Source: SABI01 sp963677695 (GTDB lineage Bacteria > Spirochaetota > Spirochaetia > Sphaerochaetales > Sphaerochaetaceae). Taken from it: a stretch of 64,000 bases of DNA. Below the pieces are notes generated by a model. That model was not told where the DNA came from. It searched no databases and saw nothing but the letters and a program-made list of their open reading frames with translations. The position numbers and the translations under genes were made by a program. This document shows, piece after piece, positions 36,401-45,212 of the stretch; the stretch's first letter is position 1, and each line of letters opens with the position of its first letter. The stretch lies in NCBI GenBank assembly GCA_963677695.2, contig CAXXUJ010000001.1, forward strand, positions 992,001-1,056,000, read 5' to 3'.

Positions 36401-37021
36401 GTGATAAAGGATGAGAGGGGACGCATTATCCTTAAAAAGGGAGATGAAGAGACTGCATTCGTCTTCCTCCGTTCCCAGAAGCCAAACCGGTACGGTATGT
36501 GCCTCTCCATGGCTGATTTCGTTCACGACAGTGAACCCGATACCATCGGTATGTTCGCCCTCTCTGCCGGTCTTGCCCTTGAACCGATCGAAGAGAAGTT
36601 CAAGGAAGCGGGGGACGATTACTCCGCCCTGCTCATTGCGACCTTCTCGAACCGACTCGCAGAAGCCTTCAGTGAGTACACCGAACAGAATATCATCCAC
36701 GATACGTGGGGTGTGAAGACTGTCCGTCCCGGTATCGGATACCCTGTGACTCCTGACCATACCCAGAAAAGGCAGGTGTTCGATCTTCTTGATGCCACCG
36801 CCTCCTGTGGTATCGGACTGACCGACTCGATGGTGATGGATCCGGTGAGCAGTGTCTGTGGTTTCTATTTCGGTGGGAAGGACGCAGGTTACTTCACACT
36901 CGCAGGTATCAGCGAGGCGCAGCTTGAAACCTATGTTGAGCTGACAGGAAGGAGCCGAACTGAGGTTCTGGACATGATGCCGGTCGATTTGTATAGTGAA
37001 GCGCCGGAGGAAAAAGCATGA
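33470..37021 (+). CDS. metH: Cobalamin-dependent methionine synthase
   Basis: MetH transfers a methyl group from 5-methyl-THF to homocysteine through cobalamin. The 1183-residue protein is full length. Homocysteine domain: LLDGAMGTAIQ, with zinc ligands in GLNCSTG and GGCCGTTP. Pterin domain: VVGERSNVAGSRKF, then VIDICLDD. Cobalamin cap and binding domain: GDVHDIGKNIV, with the axial His. C-terminal reactivation domain: RPGIGYPVTPDHTQK, which binds SAM. The start at 33470 is preferred to the GTG at 33455 because GAAGGGGG sits just before it. The stop overlaps the metF start by 4 bases. No cobalamin or SAM riboswitch is visible in the short upstream gap. Confidence 0.97.
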   Translation: MTRDEYVRQRMGEQVLLLDGAMGTAIQALHLSEDDYRYEGRPPAHGCSEILLFTRPDAIYDIHLDYLKAGADIVSTNTFGANGFSLAEYDLSSLVYDLNLAAAELARAAVEEVEAADESRYAFVAGSIGPTGKAASFSASAEDLTRRDASFDEFVEVFSEQARGLLDGNVDMFLIETAFDTLVVKAALKAIYTEMEKKGKNLPVMVSVTFSDASNRTLSGQTVEAFVSSMSYYPLFSLGLNCSTGIKEMLPLIDRVAAVSPFPLSAHPNAGFPDLDGNYEQSAADFVSLMAEPLEKGLLHIVGGCCGTTPLHIKALKDALKSHPAPSRVPVERKFSLSGLEPLSDPDAFIVVGERSNVAGSRKFARLIREKKYSEALSVIHGQISMGATVIDICLDDALIDAPAEMKMLLRHAMSDPEIARIPLMIDSSDWDAVVTALKEIQGRAIINSISLKDGQELFIEKAKFIASMGAAMVVMLFDEEGQAATFEKKKEIAQRSYDILTENGIEPTSIVFDPNVLTIATGIAEHDSYGKDFIDAVSWITENLPGVKISGGVSNLSFSFRGNNFIREAMHAVFLDMAREKGLSMAIINPETQSDGSLLDKETYTIVRDAILGIRTDALIEHAIAVQDRDLVRKEKSADEEIPAGGPERLIWALRKGIDTYLEEDLTSLEHLEAVEIIEGPLMDGMKHVGALFQEGKMFLPQVVRSARVMKMAVAILQPRLQEAKAAESATAGTVVFATVKGDVHDIGKNIVILVLECNNFKVIDLGVMVPAQDILEAAHTHNADMVALSGLITPSLREMENVCSLFEQEGMTIPILVGGATTSEKHTAIRIAPKYPAKVFHGRDATQAVSSALTLRSSHAKEFSAETNDRYRDIREEAERNKIVLSPYSAVQDKGYHKEEVTLFSNEPHIEVIDWVTVDDLLPYVTYPNFFKAWIVPPESEEAAKLKSDVFTLLENPEVKKAFNDSIRGVYGLFPVIKDERGRIILKKGDEETAFVFLRSQKPNRYGMCLSMADFVHDSEPDTIGMFALSAGLALEPIEEKFKEAGDDYSALLIATFSNRLAEAFSEYTEQNIIHDTWGVKTVRPGIGYPVTPDHTQKRQVFDLLDATASCGIGLTDSMVMDPVSSVCGFYFGGKDAGYFTLAGISEAQLETYVELTGRSRTEVLDMMPVDLYSEAPEEKA

Positions 37022-37977
37022 AAGTGATAGATATTCTGAACAGGGCCGATAAGCCGCTGTTCACATTTGAGATCATCCCTCCCCTGAAGGGGCATACCAT
37101 TGAGGACGTCTATGAGACGATCGACACCCTCATCCCCTTCAATCCCGCTTACATCAACATCACGACCCATCAGCAGGAAGTGGTCTATCTCGACCATCCC
37201 GATGGCTCGATCGAACGGAGAATGATGAGACGCCGTCCCGGTACCGTCGGACTCTCAGCTGCCATTCAGCACACCTATGATATTCCTGTTGTTCCCCACC
37301 TTATCTGCGGGGGGAACACCAAGGATCAGATAGAAGATCAGCTGGTCGAACTCAATTTTCTCGGGATTGAGAATATACTCGCCCTGAGAGGAGATCCGGT
37401 CAGCGGTGAGAAACGGTTCACCAGAACTCCCGGAGGGTACGATCACAGTGACGCTCTCGTTGCTCAGATCGATGCTCTTAAAAGGGGAGAGTACCTTGAT
37501 AATCTCTATGACAACGGAAAGGGATGTTCGTTCAGTGTCGGTGTTGCGGGGTATCCAGAAAAGCATATTGAGGCTCCGAACATGGAGAAGGATATCGAAA
37601 TGCTGAAGAGGAAGGTTGATGCAGGTGCCGATTACATCGTCACGCAGCTTTTCTACAACAACGACGCCTTCTACCGTTTTGTCGACAGCTGCAGGGACAG
37701 CGGTATCGATGTTCCCATCATTCCGGGAATCAAACCTCTCCAGAGAAAGAGAGATATTGACCTGCTTCCCCAGACCTTCGCTGTCGATATTCCCAATTCT
37801 CTTGTCTCTGCGGTAGAGAATGTTTCAACTCCTGCAGATATACGTGCAGTCGGAGTCGATTTCTGTATCTCTCAGGTGGAGGACCTGCTCAGCCAGGGAG
37901 TCCCCGGTGTTCATTTTTATACCCAGGGAAAGGCACTGGCAGTGAAAAAGGTCGCTTCAGCTACCTTTTCTTCGTAA
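37018..37977 (+). CDS. metF: 5,10-methylenetetrahydrofolate reductase
   Basis: MetF makes 5-methyl-THF, the methyl donor used by MetH. The 319-residue flavoprotein has the family pattern FTFEIIPPLKGHTIEDV at the start, VVPHLICGGNTKDQIEDQL, NILALRGDP and GADYIVTQLFYN, which carry the folate and flavin-binding positions. It overlaps metH by 4 bases (ATGA), so production of methyl donor and acceptor enzyme is coupled. At the other end it overlaps the convergent nth gene by 17 bases. Confidence 0.96.
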   Translation: MKVIDILNRADKPLFTFEIIPPLKGHTIEDVYETIDTLIPFNPAYINITTHQQEVVYLDHPDGSIERRMMRRRPGTVGLSAAIQHTYDIPVVPHLICGGNTKDQIEDQLVELNFLGIENILALRGDPVSGEKRFTRTPGGYDHSDALVAQIDALKRGEYLDNLYDNGKGCSFSVGVAGYPEKHIEAPNMEKDIEMLKRKVDAGADYIVTQLFYNNDAFYRFVDSCRDSGIDVPIIPGIKPLQRKRDIDLLPQTFAVDIPNSLVSAVENVSTPADIRAVGVDFCISQVEDLLSQGVPGVHFYTQGKALAVKKVASATFSS

Positions 37978-38629
37978 CCCCTCTCTTCGGGCACTCGCCT
38001 GAGAGCGGGCACTGAGAGCATTTCGGGGAGATCGGGGTACAGGTCTGCTGTCCGAACAGAACGAGCGCCTCATTAAGCGGTATCCAGTGGTGTCTGGGCA
38101 TCACTGACTGCAGAGCCTTCTCCGATTCTTCCGGTGTTTTCGTCTCTATCCAACCCATTCTGTTGCTGATGCGGTGAACATGGGTATCGACGCAGATCGC
38201 CTCTATATCGAAACCGAGATTCAGCGTGAGATTCGCCGTCTTGATACCCACTCCCGGCAGTGCCAGAAGCTCATCCCTGTCAGGAGGGACGTTCCCTCCA
38301 TACTTCTCTATCAGTATCTCAGATATCTTCCGTATGTTCTTCGCCTTTGTCTTGTAGAAACCTGCAGGGTAGATCAGCTCTCCAATCCTTTCTTCACTGA
38401 GTAAAAGCATCTTTTCAGGAGTGTCAGCGACAGCGAAGAGGGATCTGCTTGCAGAAAGAGTCACCTCATCGCGGGTCCTCAGGCTTATCAGGGTGGAGAT
38501 CAGTACTCTGAACGGGTCATTTTTCTCAGAAGCGACCTGAGAAACGGAGGGGAGGGGGGTTGCTGTTATTGAGAGACTCGCCCGTATTGCGCTGAAGAGC
38601 TCATCCCAGTATGCATCATCTCTTTTCAT
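37961..38629 (-). CDS. nth: Endonuclease III
   Basis: Nth removes oxidised pyrimidines from DNA and nicks the abasic site. The 222-residue protein contains the helix-hairpin-helix LPGVGIKTANLTLN with the catalytic Lys, the catalytic Asp in CVDTHVHRISNRMG, and the four-Cys iron-sulfur loop CTPISPKCSQCPLSGEC (spacing 7-2-5). An ATG six codons upstream (38647) is also possible; neither start has a strong ribosome binding site. Its 3' end overlaps metF by 17 bases in convergent orientation. Confidence 0.93.
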   Translation of the reverse strand: MKRDDAYWDELFSAIRASLSITATPLPSVSQVASEKNDPFRVLISTLISLRTRDEVTLSASRSLFAVADTPEKMLLLSEERIGELIYPAGFYKTKAKNIRKISEILIEKYGGNVPPDRDELLALPGVGIKTANLTLNLGFDIEAICVDTHVHRISNRMGWIETKTPEESEKALQSVMPRHHWIPLNEALVLFGQQTCTPISPKCSQCPLSGECPKRGVTKKR

Positions 38630-38769
38630 GTTACTCAGGTATACCATCAGTCGACTATTGGGCGCAACAGCGAGTGAGTGTTAAGCTCGTATGAATTTCA
38701 CTTCTATCGTACCTATAAAGCCGGTTTTGCTTGACAGGAGGGGGTAAAAGATTTAGCTTTTCAAGCACT

Positions 38770-40680
38770 ATGATAATCGTATTGAAAAAACAGGTAACCG
38801 ATGCTCAAAAGCATGCAATAAAAGATTTTCTCAAAGAACATAAGTTCAAGGTCAAAGAGATCGTAGGTCAGGAGGAGACAGTCCTCGGTGCCGTGGGCGC
38901 CAGCCGGATCGATCCGAGAGAGGTCTCCCTTCTCGACGGTGTCCTTGATGTTATTCCCATCAGCAAGCCGTACAAGCTTGCAAGCCGTGAGCTCAAGAAA
39001 AGCGATACCATCGTTCAGGTGGGAAAGGTGAAGATCGGGGGGAACCGGATAGCAGTCATTGCAGGTCCCTGTGCAGTTGAAAGCCGCGAGCAGATCATGG
39101 AGATTGCCTCGAAGGTGCGTGACAGCGGGGCTGTCATCCTTCGCGGCGGTGCGTTCAAGCCCAGGACCTCACCCTATTCCTTCCAGGGACTTGGTGAAGA
39201 GGGGCTGAAGTACCTGAAAGAGGCGGGGGAAAAGTACGACATGCCCATCGCAACCGAGATCGTGTCTCCCTCCGATGTCGATATGATGGCCCGCTATATC
39301 GATATGTTCCAGATCGGTGCGAGAAACATGCAGAACTTTGAGCTGCTGAAGGCAGTTGGAAAGACAGGGATGCCGGTACTGCTGAAAAGGGGTCTCTCCG
39401 CAACAATAGAAGAGTGGCTCATGGCTGCCGAATATCTCATGGCAAGCGGTACCGACCAGGTTATCCTGTGTGAGAGGGGAATAAGAACGTATGAGAGTGC
39501 TACGCGTAATACTCTGGACGTGAGTGCTATCCCTGTGGTTCAGAAACTCACCCATCTCCCCGTGATCGCCGACCCTTCCCATGCAACCGGTCTGAGAGAT
39601 ATGGTGGCTCCCATGTCGCTGAGTATTATCGCGGCAGGTGCGAGTGGCTTTGTCGTCGAGGTTCATCAGGACCCGGACAAGGCGCTTTCCGACGGTCCTC
39701 AGTCCCTTTATCCGCAGCAGTTCGACAAGCTGATGAAGGATGTGGAAGCTCTCTGCCCTGTTGTCGGTAAATCGCTGGTGAGAATTCCACGTACGAAGAT
39801 CATAGAGACCTCAGAGGGAGTTGAACTCCCTGAAGCTCCTGAAGAGCTGGTTGTAGCTTTCCAGGGGGAGAAGGGAGCGTACAGCGAACAGGCGGTGCAG
39901 CATGTATTCGATGAGGGTGTGAAGACTCTTGCCTGCCGCCAGTTCAAGGATGCGTTCGAGGCTGTCGCAACCCGCAAGGCCCGTTACGGGGTTCTCCCGG
40001 TTGAGAATACTCTCGGTGGTACGATCAATGAAGTGCTCGACCTCCTCAATATCTATCCCGATCTCACAGTGGTTGGGGAGAAGCAGATACGTATCCGCCA
40101 TAATCTGATCGGACTTGAATCGGCAACCCTGGAAGGGGTGAGAAAAGTCTACTCCCATCCCCAGGGAATTGCACAGTGCAGTGAGTTCATCACGAAGGAG
40201 ATTCCGTTCGCAGAGGCAGTTCCCTTCTTCGACACTGCTGGAAGCGTGACCCATATCGCAGATATGGGAGATCCCTCCTGTGTCGCCATCGCAAGCGCGA
40301 ACGCGGCAAAGCGGAGCGGAGTTAAGATTCTCAGGGAAGGCATCGAAACGAACAGCAGGAACTTCACCCGCTTCTATGTGCTCACCAGAGAGGATGATGC
40401 TGAAGAATTCAGAAGCGCCATCACACCCGACAGGGTTTCCATGGTCTTTTCTGTTCATGACCGTCCCGGTTCCCTGTTCGAAGTACTGAAGACACTCAGC
40501 AACTACGGACTGAACATGAAAAAGCTCGAATCACGACCTATTCCCGGCAAACCCTGGGAGTACTCGTTCTTCGTTGAGTCGGAACTCATCGATGTGAAAA
40601 AACTCCATGAGGCGGTTGATGAGATCATAGAACACACCGACAGTTTCAGGATACTCGGTACCTATAAGGGTGATACCTGA
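38770..40680 (+). CDS. Fusion: DAHP synthase (type I beta) with prephenate dehydratase and ACT domain
   Basis: A 636-residue protein joining the first enzyme of the shikimate pathway to a late enzyme of phenylalanine synthesis. Residues 1-90 form the regulatory ferredoxin-like domain (MIIVLKKQVTD). DAHP synthase follows (about 95-335: VIAGPCAVESREQ, LRGGAFKPRTSPYSF, ADPSHATG). Prephenate dehydratase spans about 355-535 (VAFQGEKGAYSEQAV, VLPVENTLGGTINEV, ETNSRNFTRFYVL). The C-terminal ACT domain has HDRPGSLFEVL and LESRPIPGKPWEY, the usual Phe-binding motifs. No chorismate mutase lies between. ATG 38770 begins the conserved domain; the frame is open from a TTG at 38731. Confidence 0.93.
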   Translation: MIIVLKKQVTDAQKHAIKDFLKEHKFKVKEIVGQEETVLGAVGASRIDPREVSLLDGVLDVIPISKPYKLASRELKKSDTIVQVGKVKIGGNRIAVIAGPCAVESREQIMEIASKVRDSGAVILRGGAFKPRTSPYSFQGLGEEGLKYLKEAGEKYDMPIATEIVSPSDVDMMARYIDMFQIGARNMQNFELLKAVGKTGMPVLLKRGLSATIEEWLMAAEYLMASGTDQVILCERGIRTYESATRNTLDVSAIPVVQKLTHLPVIADPSHATGLRDMVAPMSLSIIAAGASGFVVEVHQDPDKALSDGPQSLYPQQFDKLMKDVEALCPVVGKSLVRIPRTKIIETSEGVELPEAPEELVVAFQGEKGAYSEQAVQHVFDEGVKTLACRQFKDAFEAVATRKARYGVLPVENTLGGTINEVLDLLNIYPDLTVVGEKQIRIRHNLIGLESATLEGVRKVYSHPQGIAQCSEFITKEIPFAEAVPFFDTAGSVTHIADMGDPSCVAIASANAAKRSGVKILREGIETNSRNFTRFYVLTREDDAEEFRSAITPDRVSMVFSVHDRPGSLFEVLKTLSNYGLNMKKLESRPIPGKPWEYSFFVESELIDVKKLHEAVDEIIEHTDSFRILGTYKGDT

Positions 40681-40706
40681 TCCTCCCTCACATACTAGTT
40701 TCTTCC

Positions 40707-40733
40707 GAACCCGCCGAAAGGCGGGTTCTTCTG
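40707..40733 (+). terminator. Rho-independent terminator after the aromatic fusion gene
   Basis: A perfect 9-bp stem GAACCCGCC/GGCGGGTTC with a GAAA loop, followed by TTCTGT. It sits 26 bases after the stop of the fusion gene. Confidence 0.85.
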
Positions 40734-40769
40734 TACAAGCAGGACAGGGGAGAATGACGTCATTATACT

Positions 40770-41531
40770 ATGATCCGTGTTCTCTTCATCTTCCTTTCTC
40801 TGTTCCTCTTCACCACCTGCAGCTGTGACCGCTCTGTAACTCTCGTCCTTTCCGAAGAGCATGAGTGGGCTAAGGTGAGCGGCAGACCGCTGTGGCATAC
40901 GATCAGCTTCACCCAGGGGGATTCTCTGGGGGCGGTGTATCTACCGGTGGGTGAGAGAAGGGTGAGGCTCATCATACCCACCGGGGCGACTGTGATTTTC
41001 ACAGCCCGTCCTCTCGGCACGCTCAGAGCTCTCGGGGGAGCGCTTCAGGGAGATGAGGAGGGAGGGGAGGTGATCTTGAGCAGTGAAGAGGGCGTTCTAT
41101 GTACTTACCTTCAGAAAGTAAACAGGGACTGGTCGGGAGTGATTGAGTCTCTCGGATACCATACGATAGCCCGGAATGTGAGAATTGCAGGTAATGTACA
41201 CTATCCTTCCCTTATTCAGAGCATCATTACCGGAAGGTATGAGGAGGAGAAGATTGCTGAAGCAGATCTCTTCTTTCACACAATAGATTCCATTCCCTCG
41301 GGACGGTATTACGAGGACGGGTATGAGGGACGTCAGTTCTACAAGGGGGAGTATCAGGCGGCGGTGCTCCCTTCCCTCTCCTGCGGGGTTCATTCGTTTA
41401 TCAACCACGAACGCCTTCTCATTCTCAATCTCATCATAAGCGACCGGTCCGATATCCCTCCGGCCTACACTGTATCGACTCCCGATATCATTTTCACGAT
41501 ATCCCAGAGTCAGTATCATCAGATGTACTAA
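40770..41531 (+). CDS. Predicted lipoprotein of unknown function
   Basis: A 253-residue protein with a short hydrophobic signal and probable lipobox: MIRVLFIFLSLFLFTTCSC, with Cys17 or Cys19 as lipidation site. The mature part is beta-rich with no motif I recognise: LYLPVGERRVRLIIPTGA-like strands, then HYPSLIQSIITGRYEEEKI and GRYYEDGYEGRQFYKGEYQ. It is a free-standing gene between the terminator at 40707 and L-serine dehydratase. No strong ribosome binding site is visible at the ATG. The lipoprotein call rests on the N-terminus only. Confidence 0.6.
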   Translation: MIRVLFIFLSLFLFTTCSCDRSVTLVLSEEHEWAKVSGRPLWHTISFTQGDSLGAVYLPVGERRVRLIIPTGATVIFTARPLGTLRALGGALQGDEEGGEVILSSEEGVLCTYLQKVNRDWSGVIESLGYHTIARNVRIAGNVHYPSLIQSIITGRYEEEKIAEADLFFHTIDSIPSGRYYEDGYEGRQFYKGEYQAAVLPSLSCGVHSFINHERLLILNLIISDRSDIPPAYTVSTPDIIFTISQSQYHQMY

Positions 41532-41582
41532 ACATGTTGTTATCTTCCCTTAACCGCTGAAACCCGTTACACTTGTGCACAT

Positions 41583-42791
41583 ATGGAATCGATCAGAGAA
41601 CTCTACCGCATAGGACATGGCCCCTCAAGTTCCCATACCATGGGACCCCGTTTCGCATCGAACAGATTCTACAATCTCTATCCTCAGGCAGCTTCCATTG
41701 AAGCGCACCTGTACGGATCCCTTGCTGCTACAGGGAAGGGACACCTCACCGATACGAGTATCAGAGAGGTGTTCCACAACCTTCATATACCTGTGACTAT
41801 CATGTGGTTTCCTGAGAAGGAACTCTCACGCCATCCCAACGGTCTTATCTTCATCGCCTTCGACGAAGATGGAACAGAGATCGGAAAGGAGACCTACTAC
41901 AGTGTAGGTGGCGGAAAGGTCGTTGCCGAATCAGAGGAAGAGGATGGAAAGGATTTCATCTATCCTCAGTACCTGAGGAAGATGGATCATATCCTCGCCT
42001 ACTGCTCGAAAGAGGGGATGAGACTCTGGGAATTTGTGGTGAAGTATGAGGGAGAAGAGATTCTCGATTACATGAAGGAAGTCTGGGAGGTGATGCTCGA
42101 TTCGATCCATCGCGGACTTGAAGAAGAGGGAGTGCTCCCCGGCGGTCTTAAGCTTGCCCGCAAGGCAAGCCAGTACTTTGCTCAGGCGAAGGATATGGGA
42201 GGAGTCATCGGGACTCCGGCCAGGGCACTGAGCTATGCCCTTGCCGTATCGGAAGAGAACGCCTCCGGTGGACTGATCGTCACCGCCCCTACCTGCGGTT
42301 CCTGCGGGGTTCTTCCCGGGGTTCTGCTTTACATCAAGAACCAGTACCACCTTTCAGATATGAAGATCTACCGTGCGCTCCTCACCGCTGCGCTTGTCGG
42401 TAACCTTGCCAAGCATAACGGGTCGATCAGCGGAGCTGAGGTCGGCTGTCAGGGAGAGATAGGTGTTGCCTGTGCAATGGCTTCAGCCGCAGTAGCGCAG
42501 CTGCTCGGAGGAAGTATCCACCAGATAGAGTATGCGGCGGAGATGGGTCTGGAACACCACCTGGGACTCACCTGTGATCCCATGATGGGACTCGTTCAGA
42601 TTCCTTGCATCGAGAGGAATGCCCTTGCAACAATGAGATCTCTTGACCACGCCAGTTTCGCCCTCCTTTCGGATGGGCGTCACAAGGTTTCCTTCGATAC
42701 GGTCACCGAGGTGATGCTGGAGACCGGGCAGGCACTGCCTCCCCTCTACAGGGAGACCTCGCTTGGCGGACTGGCCCGATATAAGACCTGA
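41583..42791 (+). CDS. sdaA: L-serine dehydratase (single-chain, iron-sulfur)
   Basis: This enzyme converts L-serine to pyruvate and ammonia with a [4Fe-4S] cluster. The 402-residue protein combines the beta domain (YRIGHGPSSSHTMGPRFASN near the start) with the alpha domain. Cluster and catalytic motifs are TAPTCGSCGVLPGV, AEVGCQGEIGVACAMA and TCDPMMGLVQIPCIERN. It is somewhat shorter than the 450-residue E. coli enzymes. The gene stands alone and converges with the transporter at 42793, one base after its stop. It would feed serine carbon into pyruvate. Confidence 0.93.
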   Translation: MESIRELYRIGHGPSSSHTMGPRFASNRFYNLYPQAASIEAHLYGSLAATGKGHLTDTSIREVFHNLHIPVTIMWFPEKELSRHPNGLIFIAFDEDGTEIGKETYYSVGGGKVVAESEEEDGKDFIYPQYLRKMDHILAYCSKEGMRLWEFVVKYEGEEILDYMKEVWEVMLDSIHRGLEEEGVLPGGLKLARKASQYFAQAKDMGGVIGTPARALSYALAVSEENASGGLIVTAPTCGSCGVLPGVLLYIKNQYHLSDMKIYRALLTAALVGNLAKHNGSISGAEVGCQGEIGVACAMASAAVAQLLGGSIHQIEYAAEMGLEHHLGLTCDPMMGLVQIPCIERNALATMRSLDHASFALLSDGRHKVSFDTVTEVMLETGQALPPLYRETSLGGLARYKT

Positions 42792-42792
42792 T

Positions 42793-44067
42793 CTAATAGT
42801 ATCGGATCATGATATAGGCGTAGGCAAGCAGGAGCGTAAGTAGCGTGAGAGGGATTCCGTAGGCGAGATAGCTTTTGAATGTGAGATTCACCTTATTTTT
42901 CTTAGCGAAGCTGAACATAATCACGTTTGCACTTGCTCCGACGATGGTTCCGTTTCCTCCGAGACATGAGCCGAGCGCAAGCGCCCACCACACAGGTTCG
43001 ATCATCTCTGGATTCACCGAGCTCCCCATGATCTTCACCACCGGTATGAATGTAGCTACCAGAGGGATGTTGTTGAGTATACTGGAGAAAATTCCGGAAG
43101 TGAACAGCATTGCCGCACTCGTTCTCTGCAGGTTCCCTCTTGTGAACTCCTGCAGGAGTTCAGCCATCCTGCTGATGACCCCGACGTAATCAAGAACGCC
43201 GACCATGATGAACAGTCCCACGAAGAAGAGGATCGTATCCCATTCAAGTTTCTCAAGGATTCCCTCAAGATCCTCTCGTGTCCACAGGACAAGGATGCTC
43301 GCTCCTATGAGAGCGATGACACTCGGTTCTGTTCCGACAAGCCCATGAAGTAGAAATCCAAGGATGACCGAGCCGAGGATAATGAGAGATTTTTTCATAA
43401 GGACGGGGTTGGTGATCATCATCCTTTCATCCATCGACAGGATACGTTTCTTGTTCATTTCGGAGACGACGAGGTCCTTGCGGAAGATCAGTAGGAGAAT
43501 TCCAATGATAATGAGAGAAATGATCAGGATCACCGGAGCGAGGTTCACAAGAAAGTCGAGGAAGCTCAGACCGGCTGCAGAGCCGATCATGATGTTAGGA
43601 GGATCTCCTATCAGTGTTGCTGTACCGCCTACGTTCGAGGCGATGATCTCAGTAATGATGAAGGGGAGGGCCGCTATTTCCATCTGCGTGGTGAGAAGGA
43701 GAGTCACCGGGGAGACAAGGAGAACGGTTGTCACGTTGTCGAGGAGAGCGCTTGAAACTGCTGTGATACCGAAGAGCATCGCAAGGAATGCGTAGGGATT
43801 CGCCTTGACCGATTTTGCACCCTTCACTGCGATATACTCGAACACTCCGCTCCTTTCTGTTATCTGCACTATCATCATCATCCCGATCAGAAGGAAGACA
43901 ACATTCATGTCGATATGCTCGGTCGCCGCCTCGAACGGGATGAAATGGAACACGAGGTAGATACAGGCTCCGAGGATCACGGCGATCGCCTTGTTGATCT
44001 TTTCCATGACCAGCAGGGCATACACGACTACAAAAATGGCAATTGCTAATATAATCTGTAGATTCAT
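42793..44067 (-). CDS. Ion transporter superfamily permease (ArsB/NhaD-like)
   Basis: A 424-residue membrane protein with about eleven or twelve helices. It has the marks of the ArsB/NhaD/citrate-permease group: SALLDNVTTVLLVSPVTLL and GGTATLIGDPPNIMIGSAAG in the first half, and ILNNIPLVATFIPVVKI and LGGNGTIVGASANVIMFSFA in the second, an internally repeated structure. The substrate could be sodium, arsenite or a dicarboxylate and cannot be chosen from sequence alone. It overlaps the preceding EIIA-CBS gene by one base (TAATG), which suggests that its activity or synthesis is tied to that protein. Confidence 0.85.
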   Translation of the reverse strand: MNLQIILAIAIFVVVYALLVMEKINKAIAVILGACIYLVFHFIPFEAATEHIDMNVVFLLIGMMMIVQITERSGVFEYIAVKGAKSVKANPYAFLAMLFGITAVSSALLDNVTTVLLVSPVTLLLTTQMEIAALPFIITEIIASNVGGTATLIGDPPNIMIGSAAGLSFLDFLVNLAPVILIISLIIIGILLLIFRKDLVVSEMNKKRILSMDERMMITNPVLMKKSLIILGSVILGFLLHGLVGTEPSVIALIGASILVLWTREDLEGILEKLEWDTILFFVGLFIMVGVLDYVGVISRMAELLQEFTRGNLQRTSAAMLFTSGIFSSILNNIPLVATFIPVVKIMGSSVNPEMIEPVWWALALGSCLGGNGTIVGASANVIMFSFAKKNKVNLTFKSYLAYGIPLTLLTLLLAYAYIMIRYY

Positions 44068-44963
44068 TACGGCCTCAGCATCTTATTGATGATCTCGTTC
44101 GGGTGAATGACTCCTATCATCTCATCCTTTTCATCCAGTACCAGCAGATGGCGGCGGTTGCCCCGTATCATCATGAAGAAGATCTCAGGGTAGGAGACCG
44201 TGTCCTTGATGACGTAGGGACGGTAATCTCTCACGAGATCCTTGATCTGCATCTCTCCTTCATTTTTCCAGAAAAGCTTAAGCGGCTGAAAATCCTTCAG
44301 CATCGAGAGATTGTGGAGGCGGAAGACGTAATCGGGAAATCCCGCTTTCAGCAGGTCCACGAGGTCGAGGACTCCGCAGATCTTTCCTGTCTTCTCGCAG
44401 TAGACCGGGAGGAAATAGATGTCGTGCCGTTTCATCTGGTCGACGGCGACGGTAAGGGAGTCTGTATCTTTCGCTCTCGGCCAGTAACGGGCAAGATCCC
44501 CTGCAGTGAGGGGGGAACCGATATCCTCGGCGGTATCGTTGATCAGATTGAGGATCTGCGCGGGTGTCGTGCAGGTATCAAGCTCCTCGGTGCGGGTTCG
44601 TATCAGGCGCCCGATACCCTGCAGGGCCCTGAGGTAGACGTCCTGATTTGAACCGGAGGTCAGGATAGAAAAAATATATTTCACCTCATTTCCCGTTTCA
44701 AGGATGAGAGGATTTTCACATCTTATGAATATGAGAGAGAGTCCTTTCACTTCAGGGGAGTGGTTGTGGGGGAGCATCGTGTTGTTGCCGAGCCATGTTG
44801 ACCCGAGTTTTTCCCGTTCTTCAAGAAGGGCGAGGGCCTTGTCCTTGGTAAGACCGGATCCCTTTGAGAATTCCTGAGCCAGGAACTCAAGAACTTCCTG
44901 GAGTGAGCTGAAATTCTTGTTCAGGAAGATTCTCTCTTCTGTCACGTATTTGCGAAACTGCAT
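44067..44963 (-). CDS. PTS EIIA (PtsN-like) domain fused to a CBS pair
   Basis: A 298-residue cytoplasmic protein. Residues 1-145 match nitrogen-PTS/fructose-type EIIA: LLEEREKLGSTWLGNNTMLPHNHSPEVKG carries the His that accepts phosphate (in MLPH). Residues about 155-295 form two CBS motifs: LTVAVDQMKRHDIYFLPVYC followed by GVLDLVDLLKAG, and FFMMIRGNRRHLLVLDEKDE followed by GVIHPNEI. No sugar-specific EIIB or EIIC is nearby, so a regulatory role is likely. The one-base overlap with the ion transporter suggests it senses phosphorylation state and adenine nucleotides to control that transporter (inference). Confidence 0.82.
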   Translation of the reverse strand: MQFRKYVTEERIFLNKNFSSLQEVLEFLAQEFSKGSGLTKDKALALLEEREKLGSTWLGNNTMLPHNHSPEVKGLSLIFIRCENPLILETGNEVKYIFSILTSGSNQDVYLRALQGIGRLIRTRTEELDTCTTPAQILNLINDTAEDIGSPLTAGDLARYWPRAKDTDSLTVAVDQMKRHDIYFLPVYCEKTGKICGVLDLVDLLKAGFPDYVFRLHNLSMLKDFQPLKLFWKNEGEMQIKDLVRDYRPYVIKDTVSYPEIFFMMIRGNRRHLLVLDEKDEMIGVIHPNEIINKMLRP

Positions 44964-45212
44964 AATATGTCTCCGTTTCTATGAAAAATTCAGTCTCTTA
45001 TTGAGTCTGTCTGTCTTATGTATGAAGGGGTAAGCGGGTGTCTGTCCTGAATTGACCTGTAATGGGAAAGCAAAGGAAGAAAAGCAGTACCTGCTGTAAT
45101 CTCAACATAGCAGGAAGTGTATTGCTGTCGAGGAAAATATTCAAGTATGAGCGATGTTGAATATTCAGATAGGTATATGCCGGTCAAGGAGTTCACTGCC
45201 TCAGAGTATACG

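Noticed and set aside
39811..40458. A 215-codon open frame opposite the prephenate dehydratase part
   Set aside because: Antisense shadow of a well-supported fusion gene.
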